From assembly GCA_964623895.1 (NCBI GenBank), contig CAZUWA010000014.1, positions 1 through 35,165 on the forward strand: a DNA stretch of 35,165 nt, given 5' to 3'. Below, in pieces: positions 1 through 10,000 of this stretch (positions are counted from its first letter, which is position 1; the number at the start of each line of letters is the position of its first letter). The notes beneath the pieces are model-generated. The model was not told the DNA's origin. It made no database searches and saw only the letters and a program-made list of their open reading frames with translations. The DNA comes from UBA11512 sp964623895. GTDB taxonomy: Bacteria > Bacillota > Clostridia > Oscillospirales > CAG-272. The position numbers and the translations under genes are program-made.

Positions 1-1754
1 GCATTATCACACTGGCTGTCTGCTTCATGCTCTCCTGTGTCATGCTGATTTCCGGTAACGGCAATATCGGCGGCGTGAAGAATTCCATTCAGGATACCAT
101 TATCACAAAAGAGATCGATGCCCAGATGGAAAAGAAAGCGCTTTCCTATTATTCCACGGCGGAAGATGGCCTTGTAGCATTTGATGAGATTTTCTCCGCA
201 AATGCACAGGATACCCTTTCCTACCTTGTCTGGTTCGCACAAATGCCCAATGAGGCGGAATTGGGAGATGCCACCATTTACGCCAATGCCATGCAGGCGT
301 GGCAGCAGGCACAGCCCGAAATGAAAACCGAGGCAGGGCAGAATTTTGCTGCTACCGTAGAAGAATGGATGGCACAGATGCCCCAGCAGACTGCTTTCTC
401 CGATGTAAATGAATATTTGTCTGCGGTGCAGTCCTGGCAGGAAAGCACGCCTGCATCTCAGGAAAATGCGGTTGTCGCAGCCTATGCTTCTGCCTGCGAG
501 GAGCTTCAGGAATATCTTGCCGAGAAAGCGGCTAACGAGGGTTACGATGAGGAATCCACCGAGGCTAAGGAAATTCTGGGCAGCGTAATGTACACCTTGA
601 ACCCCAACGGAACTTTCAATGATTTTTATACCGAAAACGACGAAGAAATACCTGCTGATTACGATTTTCTGTCGCTTATCACACATATTAGTGCCGGAGA
701 TATCGAAACCTATCTGTATTCCGAAGAAAGAATCGATTATCGCAATGCAAGAACGGAAGAAGGAGCATCGGTGTTCCTTGCCGGCAACATGAGCAAGAAT
801 GAAACCGTAGATGCCCTTATGGAGGCATTGTCAAGTTTTGGTGTAACTACCGAAAAATATAACTCCTTCGGATATAACTATAATTCCATAAAGCACATGG
901 CAAATACTGCGATCGTAACCTATCAAGGCAGACTGAAATATGAACTGGATCTGCTTTCCGAACAATATGAAGACGGTGTTTTTAAAACAGAAGAAGCTTA
1001 TATAGATGCAGTGGCAGCAAAAAAAGAGGCACTGTCTGAAGATATTTCTTCCAGTTTCCTTTCTACACTGCCGGAGGAGGTTTCCGAAGCACTGGAAGAA
1101 ATCGGACAGGCAGATCTTTACACCTTGATCGTCGGTTCCATTTTCTATAAGTTGGCAGGTCTGCTACTGCCGATCATTTATATGATTATGGCATCCAACA
1201 ACTTGATCGCCGGACAGGTGGACAGCGGCTCCATGGCTTATGTTCTTTCCACTTCTATAAAGAGAAGCAGTGTGGTATTTACCCAAGCTGTCTATCTGAT
1301 CGGTTCCCTTCTTGCCATGTTCTCCTTGGCAACCATCACAGGTTGCGTGTGCCTGTCTCTGGTAACAGAAGAAGTCAAATTGACCTATACCAACTTGATC
1401 CTACTAAACGTTGGCGCATTCCTTGTACTACTGGCACTTTCGGGGCTGTGTTTCCTTACCTCCTGCTTGTTTGACCGCAGCAAACGTTCCATGGCAATCG
1501 GCGGTGGCTTATCCATCTTCGCATTGGTAGCGGCAATGCTCGGACTGTTCGGCAGCCCTGTTATCCCTTCTGTTATTCGTTTGGAGTCCTTAAACTACTT
1601 TAATTACGCAACGGTTATTTCCCTGTTCGATGTGATCTCCATTATCAATGGCACCAACACATTTGTGTGGAAATTCGTTGTTCTTGGTATCGCCGGTATC
1701 CTTGGATATGTGATCGGCGCAATTCACTTCACAAAAAAAGACCTGCCTTTGTAA
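1..1754 (+). CDS. ABC-2-type transporter permease, 5' end cut by the window
   Basis: The reading frame is open from the window edge, so the true start lies upstream and about 583 residues are visible. The visible part begins inside a hydrophobic segment (LAVCFMLSCVMLIS), which is the end of a first membrane helix. Next comes a soluble region of about 340 residues, rich in Glu, Ala and Gln, presumably extracytoplasmic. The last 200 residues hold about five membrane helices, with ends near LLLPIIYMIMA, LIGSLLAMFSL, VLLALSGLCFL, LSIFALVAAML and VVLGIAGILGY. One helix, a long outside loop and then a helix bundle is the plan of ABC-2 permeases that work with a separate ATPase. The ATPase is not visible and is probably upstream. 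The substrate cannot be read from sequence. A recombinase-like remnant follows directly, so it may be cargo of an integrated element (inference). Confidence 0.75.
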   Translation, partial: IITLAVCFMLSCVMLISGNGNIGGVKNSIQDTIITKEIDAQMEKKALSYYSTAEDGLVAFDEIFSANAQDTLSYLVWFAQMPNEAELGDATIYANAMQAWQQAQPEMKTEAGQNFAATVEEWMAQMPQQTAFSDVNEYLSAVQSWQESTPASQENAVVAAYASACEELQEYLAEKAANEGYDEESTEAKEILGSVMYTLNPNGTFNDFYTENDEEIPADYDFLSLITHISAGDIETYLYSEERIDYRNARTEEGASVFLAGNMSKNETVDALMEALSSFGVTTEKYNSFGYNYNSIKHMANTAIVTYQGRLKYELDLLSEQYEDGVFKTEEAYIDAVAAKKEALSEDISSSFLSTLPEEVSEALEEIGQADLYTLIVGSIFYKLAGLLLPIIYMIMASNNLIAGQVDSGSMAYVLSTSIKRSSVVFTQAVYLIGSLLAMFSLATITGCVCLSLVTEEVKLTYTNLILLNVGAFLVLLALSGLCFLTSCLFDRSKRSMAIGGGLSIFALVAAMLGLFGSPVIPSVIRLESLNYFNYATVISLFDVISIINGTNTFVWKFVVLGIAGILGYVIGAIHFTKKDLPL

Positions 1755-1759
1755 AAAAG

Positions 1760-1915
1760 GTAGACGGAATTGTTTAAGTTTATGTCCATACACAGCACAA
1801 GCTCTATGGACACCAAGTACAGAATGTGACGATCAGCTACAACTATATCGTCATACTTCTGCCAATTTACTCTATGGCATTCTAAATGGAAAAGCCGGGA
1901 CTCCCCTAATGAACT
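1760..1915 (+). pseudogene. Decayed C-terminal fragment of a large serine recombinase
   Basis: No intact gene lies here. Translation from 1778 gives VYVHTQHKLYGHQVQN followed by VTISYNYIV. This matches the tail pattern I know from clostridial large serine recombinases of the TnpX type, where a 'V-V-H' stretch is followed by 'Q-x-V-x-I-x-Y-N-x-I/V-G'. A TAA at 1775 interrupts the frame just upstream, and another TAA follows IYSMAF. A neighbouring frame continues with a plausible NLLYGILNGKAG. The piece is therefore a relic with at least one stop and probably a frameshift. The match is from memory of the family pattern, not from a search. Confidence 0.45.
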
Positions 1916-1953
1916 TTTGCCACCAAGTTATCACCCACCATGGCGCACAACAG

Positions 1954-1990
1954 CGCGACAGCAGAAAAGTCCTGCTGTCGCGTTTTAATT
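1954..1990 (+). terminator. Rho-independent terminator upstream of rplJ
   Basis: An 11-bp perfect stem, CGCGACAGCAG (1954-1964) with CTGCTGTCGCG (1972-1982), has a 7-nt loop and is followed by TTTTAATTTT. It ends transcription from the left and insulates the rplJL promoter 40 bp downstream. Confidence 0.85.
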
Positions 1991-2027
1991 TTGATTTATC
2001 AAAAAAACATATTTTTTAAAAAAGCAC

Positions 2028-2056
2028 TTGACAGAACAAAATAATCGTGATATAAT
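2028..2056 (+). promoter_or_regulatory. rplJL promoter (consensus sigma-A type)
   Basis: TTGACA (2028-2033) and TATAAT (2051-2056) are both perfect consensus hexamers with a 17-nt spacer. Transcription should begin near 2063, giving a leader of about 137 nt before rplJ. Confidence 0.95.
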
Positions 2057-2062
2057 ACAAGA

Positions 2063-2199
2063 GTAAATCCGCAGACAGCAGGTTTGAAGGTAAAAGCATA
2101 TGCTTTCCTGCCGAGGAGAAACATGAATGAATTGTTTGTGTGTCTTTTCGGTGGATGCTGTCGAAAAGGCTTTTTTATTTTTTTAGGAGGTGAAAACAA
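2063..2199 (+). promoter_or_regulatory. L10 ribosomal protein leader with attenuator
   Basis: The conserved core of the Bacillota L10 leader is visible: AGACAGCAGG (2073-2082), then CCTGCCGAGGAG (2107-2118), closing the kink-turn stem bound by L10. An attenuator follows: CTTTTCG (2144-2150) pairs with CGAAAAG (2162-2168) ahead of a long T-rich tract (2170-2184). GACAGCA (2074-2080) is perfectly complementary to TGCTGTC (2156-2162), so an antiterminator that excludes both the L10 site and the terminator is possible. Expected logic: free L10 binds the leader, the terminator forms and expression falls. The family is established; the exact alternative pairing is my reading. Confidence 0.9.
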
Positions 2200-2718
2200 A
2201 TGCCAAGTGCAAAAATTCTTGAAGCAAAGCAAGCACAGGTTGCAGAGCTCTCTGCAAAGGTGAAGAATGCCGCTTCCGGCGTTGTTGTAAACTATCAGGG
2301 CATCACCGTTGAGGACGACACAAAGCTCCGTAAGGAACTGCGTGAAGCCGGTGTTGAGTACAAAGTTTACAAAAACTCCATCACCGATAGAGCATGCAAG
2401 GAGGCAGGCTATGACCTCTCCGCTTCTCTTGAAGGCATGACCGCAATCGCAATCAGCGAAAAGGATGCTGTTGCACCTGCAAAGATCTTAAAGAACTATG
2501 CCGACAAGATCGAGTCCTTCACTTTGAAGGCAGGCTTTGTTGACGGTGAGGTTTTGGATGAAGCAGGCGTCAAGGCTCTGGCTGAGATTCCCGGCAAAGA
2601 AACATTGGTATGCAAGATTATGGGCTCTATGAGATCTCCTCTCTACTCCCTTGCTTACGTACTGCAAGCCGTTATCGACAAGAACGGCGAACCCGCTGCA
2701 GAAGCAGTAGCAGAATAA
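2200..2718 (+). CDS. rplJ: 50S ribosomal protein L10
   Basis: The 172-residue product is a normal-length L10. It anchors the L7/L12 dimers to the ribosome through its C-terminal helix and binds 23S rRNA through its N-terminal domain, forming the stalk base that recruits translation GTPases. Typical family segments are visible: VVVNYQGITVEDDTKLRKELREAG near residues 28-51 and the KVYKNSI motif soon after. The C-terminus ends in an Ala/Glu-rich tail. AGGAGG sits 8 nt before the ATG. rplL follows after a 47-nt gap. The usual upstream partners rplK and rplA are absent; a terminator and mobile-element debris lie there instead. Confidence 0.98.
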   Translation: MPSAKILEAKQAQVAELSAKVKNAASGVVVNYQGITVEDDTKLRKELREAGVEYKVYKNSITDRACKEAGYDLSASLEGMTAIAISEKDAVAPAKILKNYADKIESFTLKAGFVDGEVLDEAGVKALAEIPGKETLVCKIMGSMRSPLYSLAYVLQAVIDKNGEPAAEAVAE

Positions 2719-2765
2719 TCTGCAAAGAAATTCAAAAACGATCTATTATTTGGAGGTAATTTAAA

Positions 2766-3140
2766 ATGGCAACCGAAAAGACCACTGCTCTCTTAGAAGA
2801 GATCAAATCCCTTACAATCCTTGAAATGGCAGACCTTGTTAAGGCTCTGGAAGAAGAATTCGGCGTATCCGCAGCAGCTCCCGTTGCAGTTGCAGGCGGC
2901 GCAGTAGCAGCTCCCGCTGCAGAAGAGAAAACTGAGTTTGATGTTGTTCTGAAGAGCGCAGGTGCTTCTAAACTGAATGTTATCAAAGTCGTTCGTGAGA
3001 TCACCGGTCTTGGCTTGAAGGACGCTAAGGACCTCGTTGAGGCAGCTCCCAAGGAACTCAAGACAGGCGTTTCCAAGGACGAAGCAGAGGCTCTCAAGAC
3101 TCAGTTGGAAGCAGCTGGTGCAGAAGTAGAAATTAAGTAA
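2766..3140 (+). CDS. rplL: 50S ribosomal protein L7/L12
   Basis: The 124-residue product is the stalk protein that stimulates GTP hydrolysis by elongation factors. The N-terminal dimerisation and L10-binding region (residues 1-35, with ILEMADLVKALEEEFGV), the flexible Ala/Val-rich hinge (about 36-52) and the C-terminal domain with VIKVVREITGLGLKDAKDLVE are all present and complete. TTGGAGG precedes the ATG. It is the last gene of the two-gene L10 operon and is followed by a terminator, not by rpoB as in most bacteria. Confidence 0.98.
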   Translation: MATEKTTALLEEIKSLTILEMADLVKALEEEFGVSAAAPVAVAGGAVAAPAAEEKTEFDVVLKSAGASKLNVIKVVREITGLGLKDAKDLVEAAPKELKTGVSKDEAEALKTQLEAAGAEVEIK

Positions 3141-3156
3141 TTTCAAATTCTTTTTT

Positions 3157-3187
3157 AAAGACCGTATCGGGCGATATGGTCTTTTTT
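3157..3187 (+). terminator. rplJL terminator
   Basis: AAAGACCGTAT (3157-3167) pairs with ATATGGTCTTT (3174-3184) with one G-T pair, around a short CGGGCG loop, and is followed by a T-run. It lies 17 nt after the rplL stop. Confidence 0.85.
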
Positions 3188-3201
3188 ACGTTCAAATCAA
3201 A

Positions 3202-3235
3202 GAACAGCGTAGCGAATAAATTCGCTACGCTGTTC
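3202..3235 (-). terminator. Perfect 15-bp hairpin after rpoC, probable rpoBC terminator
   Basis: GAACAGCGTAGCGAA (3202-3216) and TTCGCTACGCTGTTC (3221-3235) form a perfect 15-bp stem with a TAAA loop. Read on the minus strand it lies 62 nt past the rpoC stop and is followed by TTTGATTTG, a weak T-tract. It sits tail to tail with the rplL terminator, so it could also act as a collision barrier between convergent transcripts. Confidence 0.6.
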
Positions 3236-3296
3236 TCAATATCGGAATAAAATAGCCTTGTGACGATCTTCAAAGCCTTTCAAATGAACAGATGAC

Positions 3297-6200
3297 TTAT
3301 TCTTCGCTGTCACCAATGCCGAATGCCTCTTCAAGTGCATCTGCCGCTTCATCGACATCGTCAACTTCTTCTGTTGTGGTCTCATCCTCGAATTCATCAT
3401 CTATTTCACTATAGATCTCATCATCGTCCTCGTCCTCATCTCTGGGCGGTTCCGGAGCGAGCGGCTGAAGTTTCGGGCGCTCTACCGTACTCTTCACCTC
3501 AACGTCTCTGTACTTAGCAAGACCCGTACCTGCCGGAATCAATTTACCGATGATGACATTCTCCTTCAGACCCATCAATTTATCTTCCTTACCGCCAATT
3601 GCAGCTTCGGTGAGGACCTTGGTAGTCTCTTGGAAGGATGCGGCAGACAGGAAGGACTCTGTCATCAGAGATGCCTTTGTGATACCCAGCAACACCGGAT
3701 TTGAAGTCGCCTTTAAGAGCGTCCGCTCACCCGCATCAATGCGCGCCTGTATCTTGGCATTTTCCGACTCGAATTCGCTACGATCCACGACCGTACCGGA
3801 CAGCAGTTCGGTATCTCCCTGCTCATCCACTCTGACCTTTTTGGTCATCTGACGTGCAATGACTTCAATGTGTCTGTCGTTGATCTCAACCGATTGCAAA
3901 CGATACACTTTTTGTACTTCCCTGATGATATAACTGTACACTGCATCCAACCCGTTGATCTTGAGAATATCCTGAGGTGCTTTGTATCCTTCTGTGAGGG
4001 AAGTACCTTGACCGATATAATCCCCTTCTTGAACCAACAGTTCATAGTTATAAGGAATAGAATATTCGGTCGATTTGTCATCTGCATCTGTGACTGTGAC
4101 GACTTTCATCTTCTTATCATTCTGAATGGAAACACGTCCTGCATGCTCCGCCATGATCGCCGCTTTTTTGGGACGGCGCGCTTCGAAGACTTCTTCAACT
4201 CTCGGAAGACCTTGGGTAATATCAGAACCTGCCGCACCACCGGTGTGGAAGTTTCTCATCGTCAACTGCGTACCGGGTTCACCAATGGACTGTGCCGCAA
4301 CGATACCGACCGACTCACCGATTGAAACCTTCTTGCCGCTCGACAGGTCAGAACCATAGCAATGTACGCAGACGCCGTATCTCGCACGGCACTGGAGAAT
4401 ACTGCGAACGTCTACCTCCGTTACACCCGCCTTAACGATCGTATCAGCGATCGGATCGGTGATCATGATATCTCTTTCAACGATCACTTCACCTGTCGTA
4501 GGATCGATCACCGGTGCGTTTGTAAATCTGCCTACAATTCTGTCCCTCAACTGTTCAATGGTATCCTTACCATCAACAATAGCAGACACCACAATGCCTT
4601 CCGTCGTTCCGCAATCTTCTTCACGAATGATTACATCTTGAGAGACATCAACCAGTCTTCTGGTCAAATAACCGGAGTCTGCGGTGCGAAGAGCTGTATC
4701 GGACAAAGCTTTTCTCGCACCTCTTGCAGCCATGAAGTATTCGAGAATGTTCAAACCTTCCTTGAAGTTTCCCTTGATCGGAATCTCCATAATACCTCTA
4801 CCGGATACTGAGGACATCAAACCTCTCATGCCGGCAAGCTGTCTCATCTGCGTCATGTTACCACGGGCACCGGAGTCAGACATCATCTTGATCGGGTTAT
4901 ACCGGTCAAAACTTGCCTGCAGGGCGGAAACAACCTGCTTGGTGGTTTCTTCCCAGATGTGAATGACATTGTTATAGCGTTCATCATCTGTGAGTTCACC
5001 CATCATGAAATGCTCGTGCACATCATCGACTAGCTTCTCGGCTTCTGCGATGAGGTCATTCTTGTTTTCCGGAATGCTGACGTCCGCCACCGAGATAGAA
5101 ATGGACGCTTTGGTGGAATATTTATATCCCATTGCCTTGATGTGGTCAAGAACCACTGCGGCAGTGTAGGAATCGTGATTTCTGATTGTTCTGTCAACGA
5201 TCTGCTTGAGTTGTTTCTTTCCGCAAACAAAGTCAACTTCCAGATCAAGCGCATGCGCAGGATCACTTCTATCGACAAAGCCGAGGTCTTGCGGAATATT
5301 GTCATTAAAGATCAGTCTGCCGAGCGTTGCATTGATAATGCCGGTACGCTCTTCGCCATTGACCGTCTTGGTCACTCTGATCTTGATCGGTGCATGAAGT
5401 CCGAGGTCTCCGTTCTGGTAAGCCATCAGCGCTTCATTCATATCCCTGAAGTAGTGTCCCTCGCCCGGCTCACCCGCCTTATCAATGGTCAGATAGTAAG
5501 AACCGAGCACCATGTCCTGCGAAGGAACGGCTACAGCACCACCATCGGCAGGCTTCAAAAGGTTATTTGCGGAGAGCATCAGGAATCTTGCTTCTGCCTG
5601 CGCTTCTGCAGAAAGCGGAACGTGTACAGGCATCTGGTCGCCATCGAAATCGGCATTGAACGCGGTACATACCAACGGATGCAGTTTAATTGCTCTGCCT
5701 TCAACAAGTACCGGTTCAAATGCCTGAATAGACAGACGGTGCAGAGTCGGCGCACGATTCAGCAATACCGGGTGCTCCTTGATCACGTTTTCAAGAGCAT
5801 CCCATACACACTCGTCGATCTTATCGACTTTCTTCTTTGCATCCTTAATATTGGTCGCCTTTTGAGTTTCAACCAGTCTCTTCATGACAAATGGCTTGAA
5901 CAGTTCAAGTGCCATTTCTCTTGGCAAACCGCACTGATAGATCTTCAGTTCCGGACCAACGACAATAACCGAACGGCCGGAATAGTCAACACGTTTACCG
6001 AGCAGGTTCTGACGGAAACGCCCCTGCTTACCTCTCAATATCTCGGAAAGAGACTTGAGCGGTCTGTTGGACGCACCGCCGGTCACCGGCTTGCCTCTTC
6101 TGCCATTGTCAATGAGTGCATCCACTGCTTCCTGAAGCATTCTCTTCTCGTTACGAATGATCAGTTCGGGCGCATGCAATTCAAGCAGTTTCTTTAACCG

Positions 6201-6995
6201 ATTGTTTCTGTTTATGACTCTTCTGTAAAGGTCATTCAGATCAGAAGAAGCATATCTGCCGCCGTCAAGCTGAATCATCGGGCGCAGTTCCGGCGGAATA
6301 ACCGGGATCACATCGAGGATCATCCATTCCGGGCGGTTACCGGATCTATTGAACGCCTCGACCACTTCCAAACGCTTAACAAGTTTTGCCTTTTTCTGTC
6401 CGTTTGCAGACTTCAACTCTTCCTTCAAGGAAGCGCAAAGTTCGGGAATATTTATATCAGACAACAACTCCTTGATGGCTTCCGCGCCGATACCGACTCT
6501 GAAATCTTTTCCGTAGATCTCATACATCTTCTTGTATTCGCTGTCGGTTAGTTGCTGTTGTTTCTGAAGCGGAGTGTTTCCGGGATCAAGCACGATATAA
6601 CTTCCGAAATACAATACCTGTTCAAGGAACTTCGGTGTGATATTCAACAGCAAACCGATTCTGGAGGGGATCGCCTTGAAGTACCAAATATGAGAAACAG
6701 GTGCCGCCAATTCGATGTGACCCATTCTCTCTCTTCTGACCTTCTTGGTTGTGACCTCTACGCCACACTTTTCACAGACCTTGCCCTTGTAGCGTACACG
6801 CTTGTACTTTCCGCACATACACTCCCAATCCTTGGTCGGACCAAAGATCTTTTCACAAAAGAGACCTTCCCGTTCCGGCTTATTTGTTCTGTAGTTGATG
6901 GTCTCGGGTTTTGTGACCTCGCCGTGCGACCAGCTTCTGATCAATTCGGGAGAAGCAAGACCGATTTTGATTGAACTAAATACATTATTTTCCAT
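3297..6995 (-). CDS. rpoC: DNA-directed RNA polymerase subunit beta'
   Basis: The 1232-residue product is the large catalytic subunit of RNA polymerase. The N-terminal zinc ribbon has C59, C61, C74 and C77. The absolutely conserved NADFDGDQM is at residues 447-455, with the three Asp that hold the catalytic magnesium. The second zinc site (DCGTTEG and LQCRARYGVCVHCYG) and the trigger-loop region (SIGEPGTQLTMRNFHTGG) are intact. No large lineage insertion is visible. The last 60 residues are very acidic (Asp/Glu-rich), a common variable tail. AAAGGAG lies 9 nt before the ATG. It follows rpoB by 22 nt. The orientation is opposite to rplJL, which is unusual. Confidence 0.99.
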   Translation of the reverse strand: MENNVFSSIKIGLASPELIRSWSHGEVTKPETINYRTNKPEREGLFCEKIFGPTKDWECMCGKYKRVRYKGKVCEKCGVEVTTKKVRRERMGHIELAAPVSHIWYFKAIPSRIGLLLNITPKFLEQVLYFGSYIVLDPGNTPLQKQQQLTDSEYKKMYEIYGKDFRVGIGAEAIKELLSDINIPELCASLKEELKSANGQKKAKLVKRLEVVEAFNRSGNRPEWMILDVIPVIPPELRPMIQLDGGRYASSDLNDLYRRVINRNNRLKKLLELHAPELIIRNEKRMLQEAVDALIDNGRRGKPVTGGASNRPLKSLSEILRGKQGRFRQNLLGKRVDYSGRSVIVVGPELKIYQCGLPREMALELFKPFVMKRLVETQKATNIKDAKKKVDKIDECVWDALENVIKEHPVLLNRAPTLHRLSIQAFEPVLVEGRAIKLHPLVCTAFNADFDGDQMPVHVPLSAEAQAEARFLMLSANNLLKPADGGAVAVPSQDMVLGSYYLTIDKAGEPGEGHYFRDMNEALMAYQNGDLGLHAPIKIRVTKTVNGEERTGIINATLGRLIFNDNIPQDLGFVDRSDPAHALDLEVDFVCGKKQLKQIVDRTIRNHDSYTAAVVLDHIKAMGYKYSTKASISISVADVSIPENKNDLIAEAEKLVDDVHEHFMMGELTDDERYNNVIHIWEETTKQVVSALQASFDRYNPIKMMSDSGARGNMTQMRQLAGMRGLMSSVSGRGIMEIPIKGNFKEGLNILEYFMAARGARKALSDTALRTADSGYLTRRLVDVSQDVIIREEDCGTTEGIVVSAIVDGKDTIEQLRDRIVGRFTNAPVIDPTTGEVIVERDIMITDPIADTIVKAGVTEVDVRSILQCRARYGVCVHCYGSDLSSGKKVSIGESVGIVAAQSIGEPGTQLTMRNFHTGGAAGSDITQGLPRVEEVFEARRPKKAAIMAEHAGRVSIQNDKKMKVVTVTDADDKSTEYSIPYNYELLVQEGDYIGQGTSLTEGYKAPQDILKINGLDAVYSYIIREVQKVYRLQSVEINDRHIEVIARQMTKKVRVDEQGDTELLSGTVVDRSEFESENAKIQARIDAGERTLLKATSNPVLLGITKASLMTESFLSAASFQETTKVLTEAAIGGKEDKLMGLKENVIIGKLIPAGTGLAKYRDVEVKSTVERPKLQPLAPEPPRDEDEDDDEIYSEIDDEFEDETTTEEVDDVDEAADALEEAFGIGDSEE

Positions 6996-7017
6996 ATCGC
7001 TGTTCTTCTCCTTTCAA

Positions 7018-10000
7018 TTACATGCGGTCATCCGGATTTGCGGAACTAAAGAATTCTTCCGCCAACTCTTCATCGGTAGGTTCATGGAAATTATCCATCT
7101 CATTCTCGTCAATGACTGTCTCACCAAGGTCTTCCTCACTTACATCGTTTACATCACTGACGCAATTTGCGGGTTCGAGTTCATCCTCTGTCAGCGAAGA
7201 CAATTCGACCTCTTCTCCATTTTCGTCAAGCATCTTGACATCCAAACACAGCGCCTGCAGTTCCTTCACGATGACCTTGAACGCTTCGGGGATACCCGGT
7301 GTGGGAATATTTTGTCCCTTCACAATTGCTTCATATGCCTTCACACGACCCGTCACATCATCCGACTTGACTGTCAGGATTTCCTGCAGGGTGTATGCCG
7401 CACCGTAAGCCTCCAATGCCCAAACTTCCATTTCGCCGAATCTCTGTCCGCCGAACTGCGCTTTACCGCCGAGCGGCTGCTGTGTAACAAGAGCATAAGG
7501 ACCTGTCGAACGCGCGTGGATCTTATCATCGACCAGATGGTGCAGTTTGAGGTAATACATCACACCGACTGTAACCGGGTTATCGAACGGCTCACCCGTT
7601 CTGCCGTCATACACAACGGTCTTACCGTCGGGACTCATGCCTGCCTTTTCCATTATCTCTGCGATATCGTCCATATCCGCGCCGTCGAAGACGGGCGTCA
7701 TGACCTTCCAGCCCAGTTTTCTTGCCGCCATACCGAGATGCACTTCAAGCACCTGACCGATATTCATACGGGAAGGAACGCCCAAAGGGTTGAGTACAAT
7801 ATCAAGAGGTGTACCGTCCGGTAAGAAAGGCATATCTTCAGAGGGGAGGATTCTCGAAACGACACCCTTGTTCCCATGACGTCCTGCCATCTTGTCGCCA
7901 ACCGAGATCTTTCGCTTTTGTGCAACATAAACGCGAACGACCTTGTTGACTCCCGGAGGCAACTCGTCCCCGTTTTCGCGTGAGAAGGTTCTGACGTCCA
8001 CAATAATGCCGGACTCGCCGTGCGGCAGTCTCATTGAAGTATCTCTGACCTCTCTTGCCTTTTCGCCGAAAATAGCTCTGAGCAATCTTTCTTCCGCTGT
8101 CAGTTCAGTCTCGCCCTTTGGCGTAACTTTACCGACTAAAATGTCGCCTGCGCGAACCTCTGTACCTCTTCTGATCACTCCGAATTGATCAAGATCCTTG
8201 AGCGCATCATCACCGACATTCGGGATCTCCCTTGTGATCTCTTCTTTGCCCAATTTGGTATCTCTCGCTTCGTGCGAGTATTCCTCGATATGGATAGAGG
8301 TATAAACATCATCTCTGACCAAACGCTCGTTTAAAAGAACTGCATCCTCGTAGTTATAGCCTTCCCAAGTCATAAATCCGATCAACGCATTCTTACCCAA
8401 GGAAATTTCACCGTTTGAGGTCGCAGGACCGTCGGCAATCACTCTTCCCTTTTCGATATATTCACCCTCGTTGATGATCGGACGCTGGTTGACACAGGTT
8501 CCCTGGTTGCTCTTCTTGAATTTGATAAGTTTATAGCTCATTCGTCTACCGTCATCGGTACGAATGATGATCTCATCGGCGGCGACCTTTTCTGCAAAAC
8601 CGCTCTCTTCGGCGATGAGCATTACACCGGAGTCATACGCCGCCTTATATTCCATACCCGTCGCAACGATCGGACTGTCGGTAACCATCAACGGTACCGC
8701 CTGTTTCTGCATGTTCGAACCCATCAACGCACGAGAGTTGTCATCGTGATCAAGGAACGGGATCATTGCCGTTGCAACGGAAACGACCATTCTTGGGGAA
8801 ACGTCCATGTAATCCGCTTTCGACGCTTCCACCTGCATGATCTCCGTACGGTAACGCACCGTGACTTTGGCATTGACAAACCGATTGTTTTCGTCAAGTG
8901 GTTCGTTTGCCTGTGCAACGATATAGTTGTCTTCTACATCGGCAGACATATACTGAATCTCATCGGTCACTACACCCGTCTTTTTATCGATCTTCCGATA
9001 AGGCGCTTCGATAAATCCGTACTCGTTAATCTTTGCATAGGTTGCGAGGTAGGAGATCAGACCGATGTTCGGACCTTCCGGTGTCTCGATCGGACAGACT
9101 CTTCCGTAATGCGTATAGTGAACGTCACGCACCTCGAAAGACGCTCTGTCTCTTGAAAGGCCACCGGGACCGAGCGCAGATACTCTTCTCTTATGTGTCA
9201 ACTCTGCAAGCGGGTTGTTTTGGTCCATGAATTGGGAAAGCGGAGAAGAACCGAAGAATTCGCGAATAGCCGTCACCACCGGACGAATGTTGATCAACGC
9301 TTCCGGAGTGAGCGTCTCGCTGTCCTGAATGACCATTCTTTCCTTGACAATCTTGTCAATTCTTGAAAAACCGATACGCATCTGATTCTGCAACAATTCA
9401 CCTACGCAGCGCAGCCTTCTGTTACCGAGATGGTCGATATCATCGGTCGCTCCGACATCATAGAAGATACCGAGCAGATAGTTGATAGACGCAAAAATGT
9501 CGTCTCTTGTGATATGCTTGGGTGCAAGAAGCGCTCTTCTCTCTTCTGCAAGTCTCAAGACTGTTTTCTTGTCGCCCGCCGCTTCTTCCACGATCGCAAG
9601 AAGCGCATCGTAAGAGACCTTCGCATCTGCACTGTAACCCGCTTCGCAAAGGTCATAACCAAGCATGCATTCCGGATAAACAGTTCTGTTCGAGAAGACC
9701 TTCAGTTCTATTCCGCCTTCGGCAAGGATCCACGCTTCGTTGACGCCTGCGCGCTCAATAGTAACAGACTTCTCATAGTCGATCCGCTCGCCTGCGTCGA
9801 ACACCACTTCGCCGGAAACCATACTGATGGCAGGTCTTGCAAGAGTATGTCCGATCAAGCGGTTGCCAATACCGGATTTTTTGTTAAACTTATATCTGCC
9901 GACCGGCGCAAGGTCGTATCTCTTGGGATCAAAAAACATATTGTTGATGAGGAGCATCGCACTATCCACTGTAGGCGGTTCGCCCGGACGGAGTTTCTTG

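Noticed and set aside
5142..6197. Long plus-strand open frame (351 codons) inside rpoC
   Set aside because: It is antisense to the certain rpoC gene, has no ribosome binding site, and its translation shows no family pattern; open antisense frames are common over GC-biased conserved genes.
6895..7824. Plus-strand open frame (309 codons) spanning the rpoB-rpoC junction
   Set aside because: Antisense to two certain genes; its translation has the Cys/His/Arg-rich look of a shadow frame.
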